Positions 1-10,038 of a DNA stretch of 64,000 nucleotides are shown one piece after another (position 1 is the stretch's first letter; every line of letters begins with the position of its first letter). The notes beneath the pieces are model-generated. The model had not been told where the DNA came from and did no database searches. It worked only from the letters and a program-made list of their open reading frames with translations. The position numbers and the translations under genes are program-made. This stretch comes from Chlorophyllum brunneum (Eukaryota; Basidiomycota; Agaricomycetes; Agaricales; Agaricaceae): assembly GCA_963576785.1 (NCBI GenBank), contig OY756146.1, positions 1,178,001 through 1,242,000 of the forward strand. The letters run 5' to 3'.

Positions 1-1565
1 AGCGAGTCACCCCAGGCGACAGAGTCCATGCTTGGGATCTTTACCACATGGTACATAGCCAAATTAATTTTCATCCCAAATTTGGGAGAAACCAATAAGG
101 TGTATGGTGAACCAAGGGGTAAGAGAAAAGAGAAGCGGATATGAGTCGTGTTAATATCAGGGTTACTATGCTTTAGAAACCATTGACTCACCCTCGTGTG
201 TTCCTCACAGGTACAACCTGGGGGGTAACCAGAAGGAACCGAAGGTGCACTAGGAGGTATCACTAATCGTCCTTGTTGGGCATGGGGATGAGAGACCTCA
301 TGCATTCGTCGATCATAACAATTGAGAGCACGTTTCTTCGCCATTTGCATTGGCGAAGGACCAGTGACGTGGTCACGCCAGGTGATCACCTGTTGGATCC
401 ACAGTGAGTTTTCGAGTAGGGCAGTGAAACATACGTTTTGTGCTTTAGCATGTACCTTTTTCTCGAGCTCAGCACGAGCGTTCTCTTGTGCCTGCTGGAC
501 CTTCTTGGGATTAACCCAAGTAAGCGGTTTTGGTCTCTCACTCACTAGTACATGAGTGGTTGGAGGAGCGGGAGTGGGAATAGGTCGAGGCGTGTCCATG
601 CGCCTCATCAGGTCGAAGGGGGTCATCCCCAGACCAGTGAAGCGACAGACCACTGGTTCCGTGGCAGTGGCGAAGCCCGCCATGTGGGCCTGGGGTTTAT
701 CCTGGTACTTCTTGGGCTTCTTCTTCTTCTTCTGGACGTTAATCCAGGTAGGAGTAGAAGGAGAAGGCTGAGGGGGCTGCCCACTCGGATTGGCAGGGTG
801 GCGAGGACCTCTCGCAGGCTGGGCCCTGGTATCACCTCCAGGGTGGAAGCAGTTCCAGGGTGGTCCAGGGCGAGTCCTGGGGAGATTGCCCTGAGAGCGA
901 GCTTGGTAGTTGGCGGTGGCGGCAAATGAAGCTTGTTGGTTAGACATGGAGGGTCTGGATCCTTCATGTCTTGACCATTCAGCATTTATAGCCTGCTGAA
1001 CTACCTCCCAGGTCATATCCACAACATCGTGATTATTCGCCAATGTTGTTTGTGCCACAGCATTCCAATCGGGTGGTAATGCGTTCAAAGCAATCATCAT
1101 ACCAAGAACTTCTGGCAATCTTACTTTAGCTGTTTTTAATTGAGAAGCCATTGTTCTCAATTCAGCTAGATCCATTGCTGGATCTTGATTCTCTGAAATG
1201 CGCTTTCACAGCATTCTTTGGAGAATTGAATACACCGCGGCAGGAGAAGGTATCCCAAAGTGGGTTTTCAAGTCATCCCAGAGGAATCCAGGAGCATCAT
1301 GCCCATGGAGTAACAGGGAATCAGGTAAGGTGCCATTAATAACAGCCAATGCCTGTCCTCTCAATTGTTCTCTCCTTCTATCTTCCTCCATTAAAGTGGT
1401 AGGATTTGTAGGAGAGAGATCCTGGTTTGTCACAGTCCATCCAGACTGGTCAGAACCAGTGACAGAAATGAGGGTTAGGGCATCCTGAAGCCTTCTAGAC
1501 CAGAACGCATAGTTCTTAGGCCCATTGAGCTTAGATAAACCAGCGACGATATTATTAGTGGACAT
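1..1565 (-). pseudogene. Ty1/copia-type Gag, 5' part of a retroelement, with one in-frame stop
   Basis: The reading frame runs leftward from ATG 1565 to the window edge and is open except for a TGA at 1208-1206. Before the stop lies a copia-type gag (UBN2-like) head with motifs such as LNGPKNYAFWSRRLQDAL and a later LHGHDAPGFLWDDLKTHFG. After the stop the same frame continues with LRTMASQLKTAKVRLPEVLG and then a Pro/Gln-rich, lysine-containing stretch (including WINVQKKKKKPKKY) typical of Gag linkers. The leader from primer site to ATG is about 150 nt. Gag would package the element RNA in virus-like particles. I see no CCHC knuckle, protease, integrase or RT in the window; the pol part would lie left of base 1. 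The TTG at 1625 is not used as the start because ATG 1565 begins the conserved part. The single stop suggests early decay or, less likely, programmed readthrough. Confidence 0.8.
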
Positions 1566-1714
1566 AATATCTTCGTCGAGTGTATTTCTTTCCAGAAGAA
1601 AAATTCTCGTATTAGCAATGATCAAAATGCAAAGATCACTCTGTCAGGTAAAGCCCTATCATCCTATCTCGGTTAGAGGGAATGATAATGGTTTAACTAT
1701 CGGTAAGGCTACCG

Positions 1715-1726
1715 GGGCCCATAACC
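1715..1726 (-). other. Primer-binding site matching the anticodon arm of initiator tRNA-Met
   Basis: Directly next to the inner LTR border, the plus strand reads GGGCCCATAACC. This is the anticodon-arm sequence typical of eukaryotic initiator tRNA-Met; the element strand (minus) is its complement. Drosophila copia and the yeast elements Ty5 and Tca5 use such an internal or half tRNA primer rather than the tRNA 3' CCA end. The 12-base match is direct; the tRNA comparison is from memory of the conserved sequence. Confidence 0.75.
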
Positions 1727-2297
1727 TGTTGAGAAAACGACCGTAACGAGTTGTTTGCTGGGGGCAGCAGTAAACGCAGTGGGAGAGAACGTAGGGTCTA
1801 CTCACCAAGATAATAAGCTTCTATCTGATACCTGTAGAAAGGTAATTCGGGTAGACAGATATTATTGATGAAGCAGTTAATGTCAGAGGAGTAGAGGTCA
1901 AAGTCGATTAAATCAATGGAGGTGTTGTACTCAAAGAGATAGGCAATGATGAAGAAGTTGTTCGATTGAACAAGATGCAGAACTAGGTCTGCTACATGGG
2001 GTTTATATACATATTGTAACATAGGCAAGTCATACTACATAAAATACTAGCATTGCATGGATTGTTCCTTATGACTCCCTTTAACTGCGGCGTAGTGCCT
2101 GCGGAGTACTGCGGAACATAGTATCTAGTCATTGGTACTATGTAGAATAATCTATCAAGTACTTATGACTCTCATCGTATGCAGAGCAACTCATAGGAAG
2201 TTACTACGGAATGAAGTTACTGGAAAGTAACAGATCAGTCTATTATTATCATAATGACTTCATAGTCTATTTCTAGAATATGTCCAAAACTTCAACA
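1727..2297 (-). mobile_element. 5' LTR of the copia element
   Basis: This 571-bp element starts TGTTGA and ends TCAACA, giving perfect 6-bp inverted ends with the TG...CA rule. It is repeated almost exactly at 4034-4604. On its left it abuts a primer-binding site and then gag on the minus strand, so it is the 5' LTR of a leftward-reading element. Bases just outside on the right are CCTGA; a matching duplication would lie beyond the other LTR, outside the window. A 76-codon open frame inside (2028-1798) is only LTR sequence. Confidence 0.9.
2001..2010 (-). promoter_or_regulatory. TATA box in the LTR
   Basis: The minus strand reads GTATATAAAC, a good TATA box inside the LTR, oriented toward gag. 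The same site is kept in the solo LTR near 4308-4317. Transcription would start in the LTR part between here and 1727. Confidence 0.6.
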
Positions 2298-2512
2298 CCT
2301 GAGTTCTGAGGTCGTCATGCAACACACCGTGTACAAGTATTCTTGACATCAATACTGCAAAATGCGACTTGTCAGCCCATTGTAATTTATTTTAATGAAG
2401 GAAAAAGTTTACCTGAGGCCCTATAAACCCATATGGAAAGTGGAAAGCAGACTTACCTTCCATGTTCGGATTCGAAAAAATCAATAAAATCGCAAGGTGT
2501 GCAACTGAACCC

Positions 2513-2527
2513 AGTCAGTCCATGTTC
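2513..2527. repeat. Target-site duplication, 3' side of the LINE
   Basis: AGTCAGTCCATGTTC occurs here immediately before the poly(T) run (the LINE poly(A) tail on the minus strand) and again exactly at 5499-5513. A 15-bp duplication is typical of target-primed reverse transcription. Confidence 0.9.
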
Positions 2528-2949
2528 TTTTTTTTTTTTTTTTTTTTAAATTATCAATTTATATAGCGGTGCTCGATCGCAGTCCACATGTACATACATA
2601 CAAAAAGTATACTCGTACAAAGTGTTCAGAGAAGGGAAATTAAACTAACCCCATGAGACTCGACACTATCTAGCACATATACTAGAAAGGTGTTTGGTAC
2701 CAACATTGTCCTGAGAGAGAGAGTAAGAGAGAGAGAAAGAGATAGAAGGAAAGCTATCTACTCGCAATCACAAGGGAGAATAACGAATAGCACTAGCGTG
2801 TAGGAGGGTTCTTTAGCCCCGCACCACGGGAATGATGGAAGTAGAAAAGAAGACTATATAAAATAGTATACTAGCGAGGAAGGGAAAGATAGAGAAATGA
2901 AGCGAAGTCCATAACCACAAGAGCAAAGAAAAAGAAAGAGAGAAAGGAA

Positions 2950-4033
2950 TCAAACCGGAGCCAACCCAAACCTCTGATGAACTTGGTGATGATATGGCGG
3001 GAGGATTGACCTGGCGCGGATACGAGGGCGTTCAACTTCAGGGGGGAAGGTAAACATGGAGGGATTGCAGCGCAAGAAGTTGGTAAACTCCTTGATTGTG
3101 CCGATGCCGAAGTGGTGATCAAAGTTCTGGCACCGATATAGGATGTGCGACCTGGTTTGGACCATCTGATTGTTGCAATGGTGGTATGCCAGATCCTCAT
3201 TGGGGAAGAACTGTAAACAGTATTCACCGATCAGGGCATGGCAAAGTATAGTGTGGCAAGTTCTCGCAAAGAGTTGCAGCTGGTATCCGCATTCTTGTAT
3301 CCAGGGACCGGACTTGATGTGCAACGGTAAGGCGGAGGCCCCGTTCGCCTGCACTGGTAAGTGGAGGAAGGAGCTACCGCTGTAGCTTTTGAATCCGAAC
3401 ATGGCTTGCCATGTGTGAATGGCACGTTCAGCGGACTTCTTTTGGAGGTAGTCAATCAAGTTGGGGACTCGGTGATTGCAACCTCGGTTCAGCCAGGCGA
3501 CTGTTTGAATCCAGTCATGAGTGGCTTTCTGCAACCCGTATTTGCATTTAGACGGAGTGTGGTAGAAGGAAAGGTGGTGCTGGTTGGATTTACTGAACCA
3601 GGCCAGGAGTGCCTTCGAGGTGAGGATGGACTGCCGCTGGCAGGAATGTGGCGAGCAGTCGAGTAGTAGTCGGGAGGCTACGAGGGAATCAGTGAACACA
3701 TGGATGTATTCAACCTGGTCATAATTGGCGGAGGCAAGAACCTTGGTGATACCTAGGTATTGCACGACCAATTCAGTGTCGGTCGACATGGTGTCTCCGA
3801 GCCTCTTCATGACAGACAATCCTCCGTCTAGGTATCGAATGGTGGCTGCCACCATGTACTGGCTGGCAAGCGGGTTGGGGTTGGGGTGGACCAAGCCATC
3901 CGTACCGATAGTGATGAACCTGAAGTCCATTGTCGCGTTCGTCGTCACGTCATCCCAGAGGGTCTTTGAGAGGTGGGGTTTGTCTCGGTTGAAACCTATG
4001 AAAGAAATATTAGTGGGGAACCAGTCAAGTAAC
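2950..4033 (-). pseudogene. LINE RNase H domain and C-terminal tail
   Basis: Continues the RT frame after the solo LTR. RNase H acidic residues are visible in order: Asp in FITIGTDG, Glu in STDTELVVQYLG and Asp in HVFTDSLVA. A C-terminal His/Cys segment (HHCNNQMVQTRSHILYRC) resembles the zinc-knuckle-like end of Tad1-type ORF2 proteins. The stop is at 2950, followed by the 3' UTR and poly(A). Apart from the LTR insertion I see no frameshift, so the copy looks fairly young. Confidence 0.88.
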
Positions 4034-4604
4034 TGTTGAGAAAATGACCGTAACGAGTTGTTTGCTGGGGGCAGCAGTAAACGCAGTGGGAGAGAACGTA
4101 GGGTCTACTCACCAAGATAATAAGCTTCTATCTGATACCTGTAGAAAGGTAATTCGGATAGACAGATATTATTGATAAAGCGGTTAACGTCAGATAAGTA
4201 GAGGTCAAAGTCGATTAGATCGATGGAGGTATTGTACTCAAAGAGATAGGCAATGATGAAGAAGTTGTTCGATTGAACAAGATGCAGAACTAGGTCTGCT
4301 ACATGGGGTTTATATACATATTGTAACATAGGCAAGTCATACTATATAAAATACTAGCATTGCATGGATTGTTCCTTATGACTCCTTTTAACTGTGGCGT
4401 AGTGCCTGCGGAGTACTGCGGAACATAGTATCTAGTCATTGGTACTATGTAGAATAATCTATCAAGTACTTATGACTCTCATCGTATGCAGAGCAACTCA
4501 TAGGAAGTTACTACGGAATGAAGTTACTGGAAAGTAACAGATCAGTCTATTATTATCATAATGACTTCATAGTCTATTTCTAGAATATGTCCGAAACTTC
4601 AACA
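4034..4604 (-). mobile_element. Solo LTR of the same copia family, inside the LINE
   Basis: 571 bp, with TGTTGA...TCAACA ends, flanked on both sides by GTAAC (4029-4033 and 4605-4609), a 5-bp duplication as expected for a copia integrase. No internal sequence is present, so it is a solo LTR left by LTR-LTR recombination. By eye it differs from the LTR at 1727-2297 at about 14 of 571 positions, nearly all transitions. Confidence 0.93.
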
Positions 4605-5498
4605 GTAACCTACGTCCGGGCCAGAGAGTCTTAGAAACAGAGTTGAAAGATTCTATATAACGGGTCTCGGGGGTGGGGTGGGAAACGTCCATCACTGCTC
4701 CAAGCATCTTCTTCTTCTGAATCTCCGTGAAATTCTTGATGTGAAGTCGATGTGGGGAAGAATGATATTCTTTTATCAAACTAGCCAGTGTGTGTTCATC
4801 GTCCAAAGTGTGGAGCCTCGACGTCTGTCGTTCAGCGAGCTTTCGGAGGTGGAGTTTGACGGGCATGAGCCCCGCGAGGGACTCAACGCCGCCGGTGGGG
4901 GATGTTCGGAAGGCCCCGGTGATCCAGAGGGCAGCGCTTCGCTGCATCTTGTTGAGGATTTCGCAGGTCCCCTTCGTCCGGGACTTGTCATGGAACCAGA
5001 GTCGATACCCGTACGTCGCAACAGGCACGACGCACGAGTGATACAGAAGCCTCTTGTTGCTAGGGGACAATCCTCTTGCCGAGTTCCCTAGCATCTTCAT
5101 TGCCTTGACTGTTGAGATGGCCTTGGCAGCATAGTACCGTACGTGTTCCTTGAAGGTGAGTGTCCGGTCGAAGTAGAACCCGAGGTATCGCCAGTGCGCC
5201 TTCGGTTTGAGTGGTGTGCAACCCGTGAACGGTGGTGATCCCAAGTCGATGGAGGGGTTGGTGTCCTGTCTCGCACGGGTGAAGTGGAAGACTTCGGACT
5301 TGCTGTGTTCGATTGCGAGGCCAAACTCGCCCATGAGCCGCTCCATTTCGCGGTACATGTGTTGGAGTATTTCGACGTTGCGTTCGAGAGAGGGGGACTG
5401 GGCGATTAGAGTGCCGTCGTCCACGAAGGAGAGGACATCGAAGTCCCAGCGGTCGCGGTGTTCTTCCATACGCGCGTCAAAGATATGGAGGAGGGGTG
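4605..5498 (-). pseudogene. LINE reverse transcriptase, C-terminal half
   Basis: The frame holds the RT palm motif SFVDDGTLIAQS (the catalytic xDD box), then a thumb region with HWRYLGFYFDRTLTFKEHV and LYHSCVVPVATYGYRLW, both typical of fungal LINE RTs. It stops being element sequence at 4605, where the solo LTR starts. The apparent start codon upstream (TTG at 5523) lies in flanking DNA, across the target-site duplication, so it is not a real start. The gene is dead: truncated at the 5' end and interrupted by an insertion. Confidence 0.9.
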
Positions 5499-5513
5499 AG
5501 TCAGTCCATGTTC
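5499..5513. repeat. Target-site duplication, 5' side of the LINE
   Basis: Second copy of AGTCAGTCCATGTTC. It marks the 5' truncation point of the LINE at 5498. Confidence 0.9.
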
Positions 5514-6804
5514 CATCCACCAATCATACCATCCTGCCCGTACCCCTGCCTTTAGTTGACATTCACGGCACCCTTAACTTGGGCAAGTAACACAAAGGGC
5601 GCAAGTCATACCATAAGCGTAACGTTGATCTACGAAAATCCCAGTTGGCCTGGTAGCGGACCACCTATATACCTTGGAAGACCCTCGCGACTCACACTTC
5701 ATCTAGTCCGACCTGTCTCCCGGTACAGTTGCCGTTGCTGTTGTTGTTCAGGCCTATCTTGCTGCTAAGAAGGAGGAGATGCACTCCTCGACGTCATTTT
5801 CGGGGCGGCTTTGTCTTCGTTCTCCAAAAGTCGGGCGAAAATGAGCTGGAAGAGAAGGAAGGTCCAAGGTCTTACGAGCGTAAGACGTAGTGGGGGAATG
5901 GCTTTCAGAGTCGCAGATCTTCGATCATCAATATATCGTCACCTACACTCCATAACAGGTAAAATATATGCTCAATACTGCAGTCATGGAGCCACTCAAC
6001 GCCACACGTCACGGAGCCCACCGCGCTCTCCAATAACTCGAATGAGGCCGGACGCTTGAAGAACAATACTAGTCGAGTCAAGAGTGGGTGGTGTAGATAG
6101 GCCAACCAGTTGGGAGCTCCACTGAGGCTAGTAAGCCGTATTTCCGAAGGTGAAGTCAAAGCTCGGGGGACCATTCCACGGCACCGGTGATCCTTGGAGG
6201 GCGGGCAGGCATACCGGGCTTGTCTTATCCACTTGGGGACTCGTTCAGGTTAAACTTGAAATCGCGATATTCAATAAAATTGGGGCACCAAAATCAAGTC
6301 CAACGCAGACACCAGTGATTTTCTAGAAATCGCAACTTAACAGGTACTTCGGAACGTAAACCCGCTAATGAATGGAAAGACGGCTTGCAGAGTAGATACC
6401 GCCAGTCCGGTGTACCCCTGGATGCTTCATGCCTTAAGAGATGATGTAACAGGTAGACGCTAAAGAACCGGAGAGCCGAGCGTCGTTGAACAGTATAAGA
6501 CTTGACAAAGTCGTTGAGCCCTATAAGAGACGAGCCGAGGAGACAAGGACAAGAGACTCCCTGCCGATCGAATAAGAGCAGCCTATGTAGTAAAATTCGG
6601 TGTCATCGCTGCTAGGTTGCTTTGTCCTGTAGGCCAACGCGCAGATTGTGCGGGTTCATTCTAAAGTGGACTTGAAAAAATAAGGCTTCGCGTTCCTCAC
6701 AATCAAAGAGAGAAACCGAGCTTGCACTTCCAAAGATGCGAATGTCCAATCTCTATGTACTTACATGCTCTAATGTCACCAACAACATTGAAAGGATGAA
6801 CGCC
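5514..6804. other. Intergenic, no gene recognised
   Basis: Short open frames occur on both strands, for example an 89-codon one at 6174-5905, but none has a recognisable motif or a convincing exon chain. Confidence 0.5.
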
Positions 6805-7974
6805 TCAGATTGCATCGTACGCTTCAATGGCTATGCACCAGAATATCCTTCCCCAAGGATCTCCGTCATCATCTTGAGCACTTGAGGGCTTTTTCCTCTG
6901 GCAGCATACGAACCGCACCGGCTGCCCATCCCAGTAGTGCATCAGATCAAACGACAGGTTGCCAGGAACTCGCAGTGCCAATGAAGGGCTGAACTCGATG
7001 AAACCATAACAAAAGTCAGTCGTTATGACGTCTTTCGGACCAAAGACTACGGCTTGTCGGTTGGCCGCATTGCCGAAATAGGCTCTGCGCGCTGTTGCAT
7101 TCTGAAAAGACATATCTTCAGGTGGAACATGATGGGTTTTCTCGCGTCTCTGATTTGTGACCTTCTTGATAGCGCCTTTGATGGTGTCAGATTTCTTGGA
7201 GCCGGAAGTCATATTCGACTTGGTCGATTTGACAGAGGTCAAGGAGGTGCTTGAAGAAGTGGACGAGGACGAGGATATGGATGATTCTGACGAGCGTATT
7301 CGTTCCCGGAGAGCTTTATAGATATCAGGGGTCGAGTCTACGATGGATTGAGTCGATGGGAAGCTTGAAGTTCTATCTTGAGTCGTTAGGACGACCCCAC
7401 TGGTAGAAGGTGATGAATGATTGCTGGGGAGTCGTTGGTGCATCAGATGCGGCATGGTTGACACTAAGGGCGATAATGCCCACGGCTTGGTATTAGACTG
7501 TAGGTCGTGTTCTAAGGTAGGGTCGATATAACTATCTAACAGTCAGCCTTCTGCATTGCACCGGGCCAGGGCAAAAACTCACTTCATGAACCCGAGCACG
7601 AGTCCCGTTCCCCATGGCAACTTCAAGGGCCGGTCAAAGGTGTTTCCAAAAAGAATGTCGTCCGCAGAATGAGGAACCAAAAACCTGCCTAACGACACGT
7701 TGAGATCACCAATGAGAGCCAAGCAGGGGTGGTTAAAAAAAGACATACCTCGAACCTGTATACTCCAGGTGATTCCCTGACGATCCTCCCTCGAGAAATA
7801 CTCAGACTCGCGAATATTCCCATCCTCGTCAGGGAAGTTCTTGATATGCGCCGCGATTTCTCCTTCAAACAGGTCTGAAGACAACTTCTGAGCGTTACCA
7901 GTGTTGACGATGGACGTTATGGGAACCATGTTCTCTAGCGAAGTACCCGCCAAAACACGAAGTTTCGGAGCCAT
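6805..7974 (-). CDS. DUF1769 family protein (UPF0590-like), 2 exons
   Basis: Exons 7974-7583 and 7531-6805 are joined over a 51-bp intron (GTGAGT...ATAG) and give about 372 aa. The junction produces NYIDPTLEHDLQSNTKPWAL followed by SPLVSTM, which fits the fungal DUF1769 signature. The C-terminal half has TDFCYGFIEFSPSLALRVPG and MHYWDGQPVRFVCC, the most conserved block of the family. Between them is a low-complexity Ser/Thr/Lys linker (around residues 190-245). Proteins of this family are cytosolic or nuclear with no assigned reaction. No signal peptide or TM segment is seen. The short Ser-rich linker is probably disordered. Start chosen at ATG 7974 because it is followed at once by conserved-type sequence (KLRVLAGTSLENMVPI). 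Confidence 0.9.
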
Positions 7975-8859
7975 GGTGTTGAAATTAAAGGTAGGGTGAA
8001 GGGATTAAGAAACAAGCGCAAGAGTGTACAGCACGCTCTCCAGAGAAACCTGGCTGCGGACAGAAAAACAACAAGTCTGTTTCGTGTCCCAAAGCGGCCC
8101 AATGACTTCACAACGCCACGGTCACGGCTGTTTCCTAATTGCACGCAGACTGAAATGGAACGAGAAAGACGCAGCAGGTATTGTCTCTGGGACGAAATGA
8201 CTGGAATAGGAGAAAAATTGGGAGATAGACCAGCTAATGTGTCGGACGAAAATAACCAGAACATCGTTGCAGGAAGTCACGTGGGAGGGTAAATTTAGTG
8301 CTGATGGGTCCCCTCGATCCCCTCTTGAACCAGGTATTGAACTCACTGGAAAAGTTCGCACAGCTTCGGGTCAGTGAAGACCTCCTACGAAACAAATCCT
8401 CTGAATTTCCCATACGATCAATCTTCCTTTGCACTTCGGCGCACCCGGGACATAGCCTCAGTTCGGCAGACTCATTTGCATAGCCTTTTGTCCTGCTGAA
8501 CTTCATATCCCAAATAGACCACCATCACCGGTTCCCAGCACCTGGCCTTTGGAGGATCACAAATTCACAGACCTCAGCGCGCTGCGTCAGTGATCTGATT
8601 ATCAATTCGCAACGATAAGACCTGTTATAATTGTTTCGGTCAATCTGATTCGTGACCTTGTCGGCTTCTGGTTGTCTGTTTCTACTGGTGGCCTGTTTCG
8701 CTGGCCCTTCGACACTACCGGTCACGTCAGCTGGGTACCTACGACTTTCTACCAATCTCGTCGTCGAATTCGTGATCCCGGCGTAAAGCTAAAATCAATT
8801 CAACACCAGTATATCGTATAATTAGACCGCCGCAGTATTCTCAAATTCTTGATATACAA
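7975..8859. other. Intergenic, no gene recognised
   Basis: Overlapping short frames on both strands (for example 8506-8234 minus and 7996-8292 plus) show no motif. The part next to 7974 is presumably the promoter of the DUF1769 gene. Confidence 0.4.
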
Positions 8860-9441
8860 ATGCACCCTCAAACGCCAGAAGCCAGAACAAAATTCCCTCA
8901 ACTGCAATTCCCGTCATCCCGGACAGGACCACCCGTCCTATCAGAAATCACTCATCTGCCAAAGCTCCACCGCCAAATCACACGCCCGGTTAAATTCGAA
9001 TCTCCCGTGCCTAGAATCAAGAACACGCTACGTGAGTTGTTGATCACCCACTGTTGTTAACACATAATTATTTCTAGGCTTCGGGTTACGGCAGAAGGGA
9101 TGCTTCACATCAAGCCTGAGTGAAACCCTCAGAACTTTCGAGGATCGCGGTGTACCGGATATGCGTCGATCAAAACCGAGCGCCACTCTACAGGGTTATC
9201 AAAGAACTGAATTGGTGCTCATACAACCATAACGAGGTCTCAAGATCCCAAGGGTGATGTAACGTTGGTACTTGCCAAGGTCATGCACATGCCTGTTCCT
9301 CAGAATGGCGCCACCATCAACCACAATCCGACATATGATTTCGATCCATATTCTGACGTTGACAAGCTGAGGAATAAAAGAAAGACGTCATTTATTGACG
9401 GCCGCGCTGGCCCTGACACCAATTCAATCGCCCCAGAATAA
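8860..9441 (+). CDS. Candidate small spliced gene, family not recognised
   Basis: ATG 8860 opens an exon to 9031 with a GTGAGT donor; the intron (9032-9077) has a TTAAC branch-like site and ends TTTCTAG. The phase-correct second exon starts at 9078 and runs to a TAA at 9230-9232, giving 108 aa rich in Pro, Arg and Lys. A further intron (weak donor GTTATC near 9194, acceptor TCTCAAG near 9243) would instead lead into an open stretch with VMHMPVPQNGATINHNPTYD and ending at TAA 9439-9441. I do not recognise the protein. It could also be a decayed gene, since more coding-like fragments follow at 9442-9727, including a Cys-pair (MCPKCRRAKK) in another frame. Confidence 0.35.
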
Positions 9442-10038
9442 TTTCATGACAAGAATCAGCCCAATCCAAAGGGCAAACATATCCTGAGACCGCAGATAAC
9501 CGTTTTACGAATACTGCCAGACTATTCTCGGAAATTTGAAGCCTCAGGCCTCAGGTTCAGCGGTGTTCGAAGGACTTCGACCAGGAATGGTGCGACATGT
9601 GCCCCAAGTGCCGTCGGGCCAAGAAGATAAAGATATCCATCTCGTTTACAAGAAAGTCAGCAGACAGAGAGCACTAAGTCCACGAACCACTAAAAAGGTC
9701 CGGCATGGAGTCCCAAATAAGATTTAGAACGTGGGGACCCGTGCTCGGAGAATATCTCTAAATAAAATCCCGAAAGTCAACTGCCAAAAAATCGTAAATA
9801 CATATAACACTGAAAGCCAACGATATATAGAACACCTTAAAAAGCTTTGGGGTGAATAGAGCATAAGGTATTGGCAGCTGGTACAAGAGGTGGGTAACCA
9901 TGGTTATGCGGATAATACGCAATACAAAAAATAGGGGCCAGAGGGAATAAGAAAATTGTTCACCAGTGCCATTTAGAAAAGCTAAGTAATTAGAGTATCC
10001 AAATGCAAATGCTGTGCTCCAACACGTTTAACCCACAT
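9442..10038. other. Intergenic, coding-like fragments only
   Basis: A 63-codon frame at 9536-9727 and pieces in other frames may be remains of the gene upstream. The AT-richer end (9770-10030) looks like a 3' flank. Confidence 0.35.

Larger units (their letters stand above)
2528..5498 (-). mobile_element. 5'-truncated LINE (non-LTR retrotransposon) split by a solo LTR
   Basis: The element is bounded by a 15-bp target-site duplication. It ends in a 20-base poly(A) (plus-strand T run 2528-2547), has a GA-rich 3' UTR (2548-2949) and encodes the C-terminal part of a LINE ORF2: RT palm with FVDD, then RNase H, then a Cys/His tail. The 5' end is cut inside the RT domain at 5498, so all of ORF1, the endonuclease and the RT fingers are missing. 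Removing the solo LTR plus one copy of its GTAAC duplication rejoins the frame with no indel, so the LINE inserted first and the LTR element later. Net LINE length is about 2.4 kb. RT plus RNase H order fits Tad1/I-like LINEs of basidiomycetes. Confidence 0.93.

Noticed and set aside
1798..2028. 76-codon frame repeated in both LTRs (also 4105-4335)
   Set aside because: It is LTR sequence; it starts at the TATA region and has no protein-like motif.
2707..2752. GA-rich microsatellite-like run
   Set aside because: Part of the LINE 3' UTR; not a separate repeat of interest.
3725..4039. Plus-strand 104-codon frame
   Set aside because: Antisense shadow of the LINE RNase H domain.
5499..5523. TTG start of the RT frame at 5523
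   Set aside because: It lies outside the LINE, across the target-site duplication; the frame is open there only by chance.
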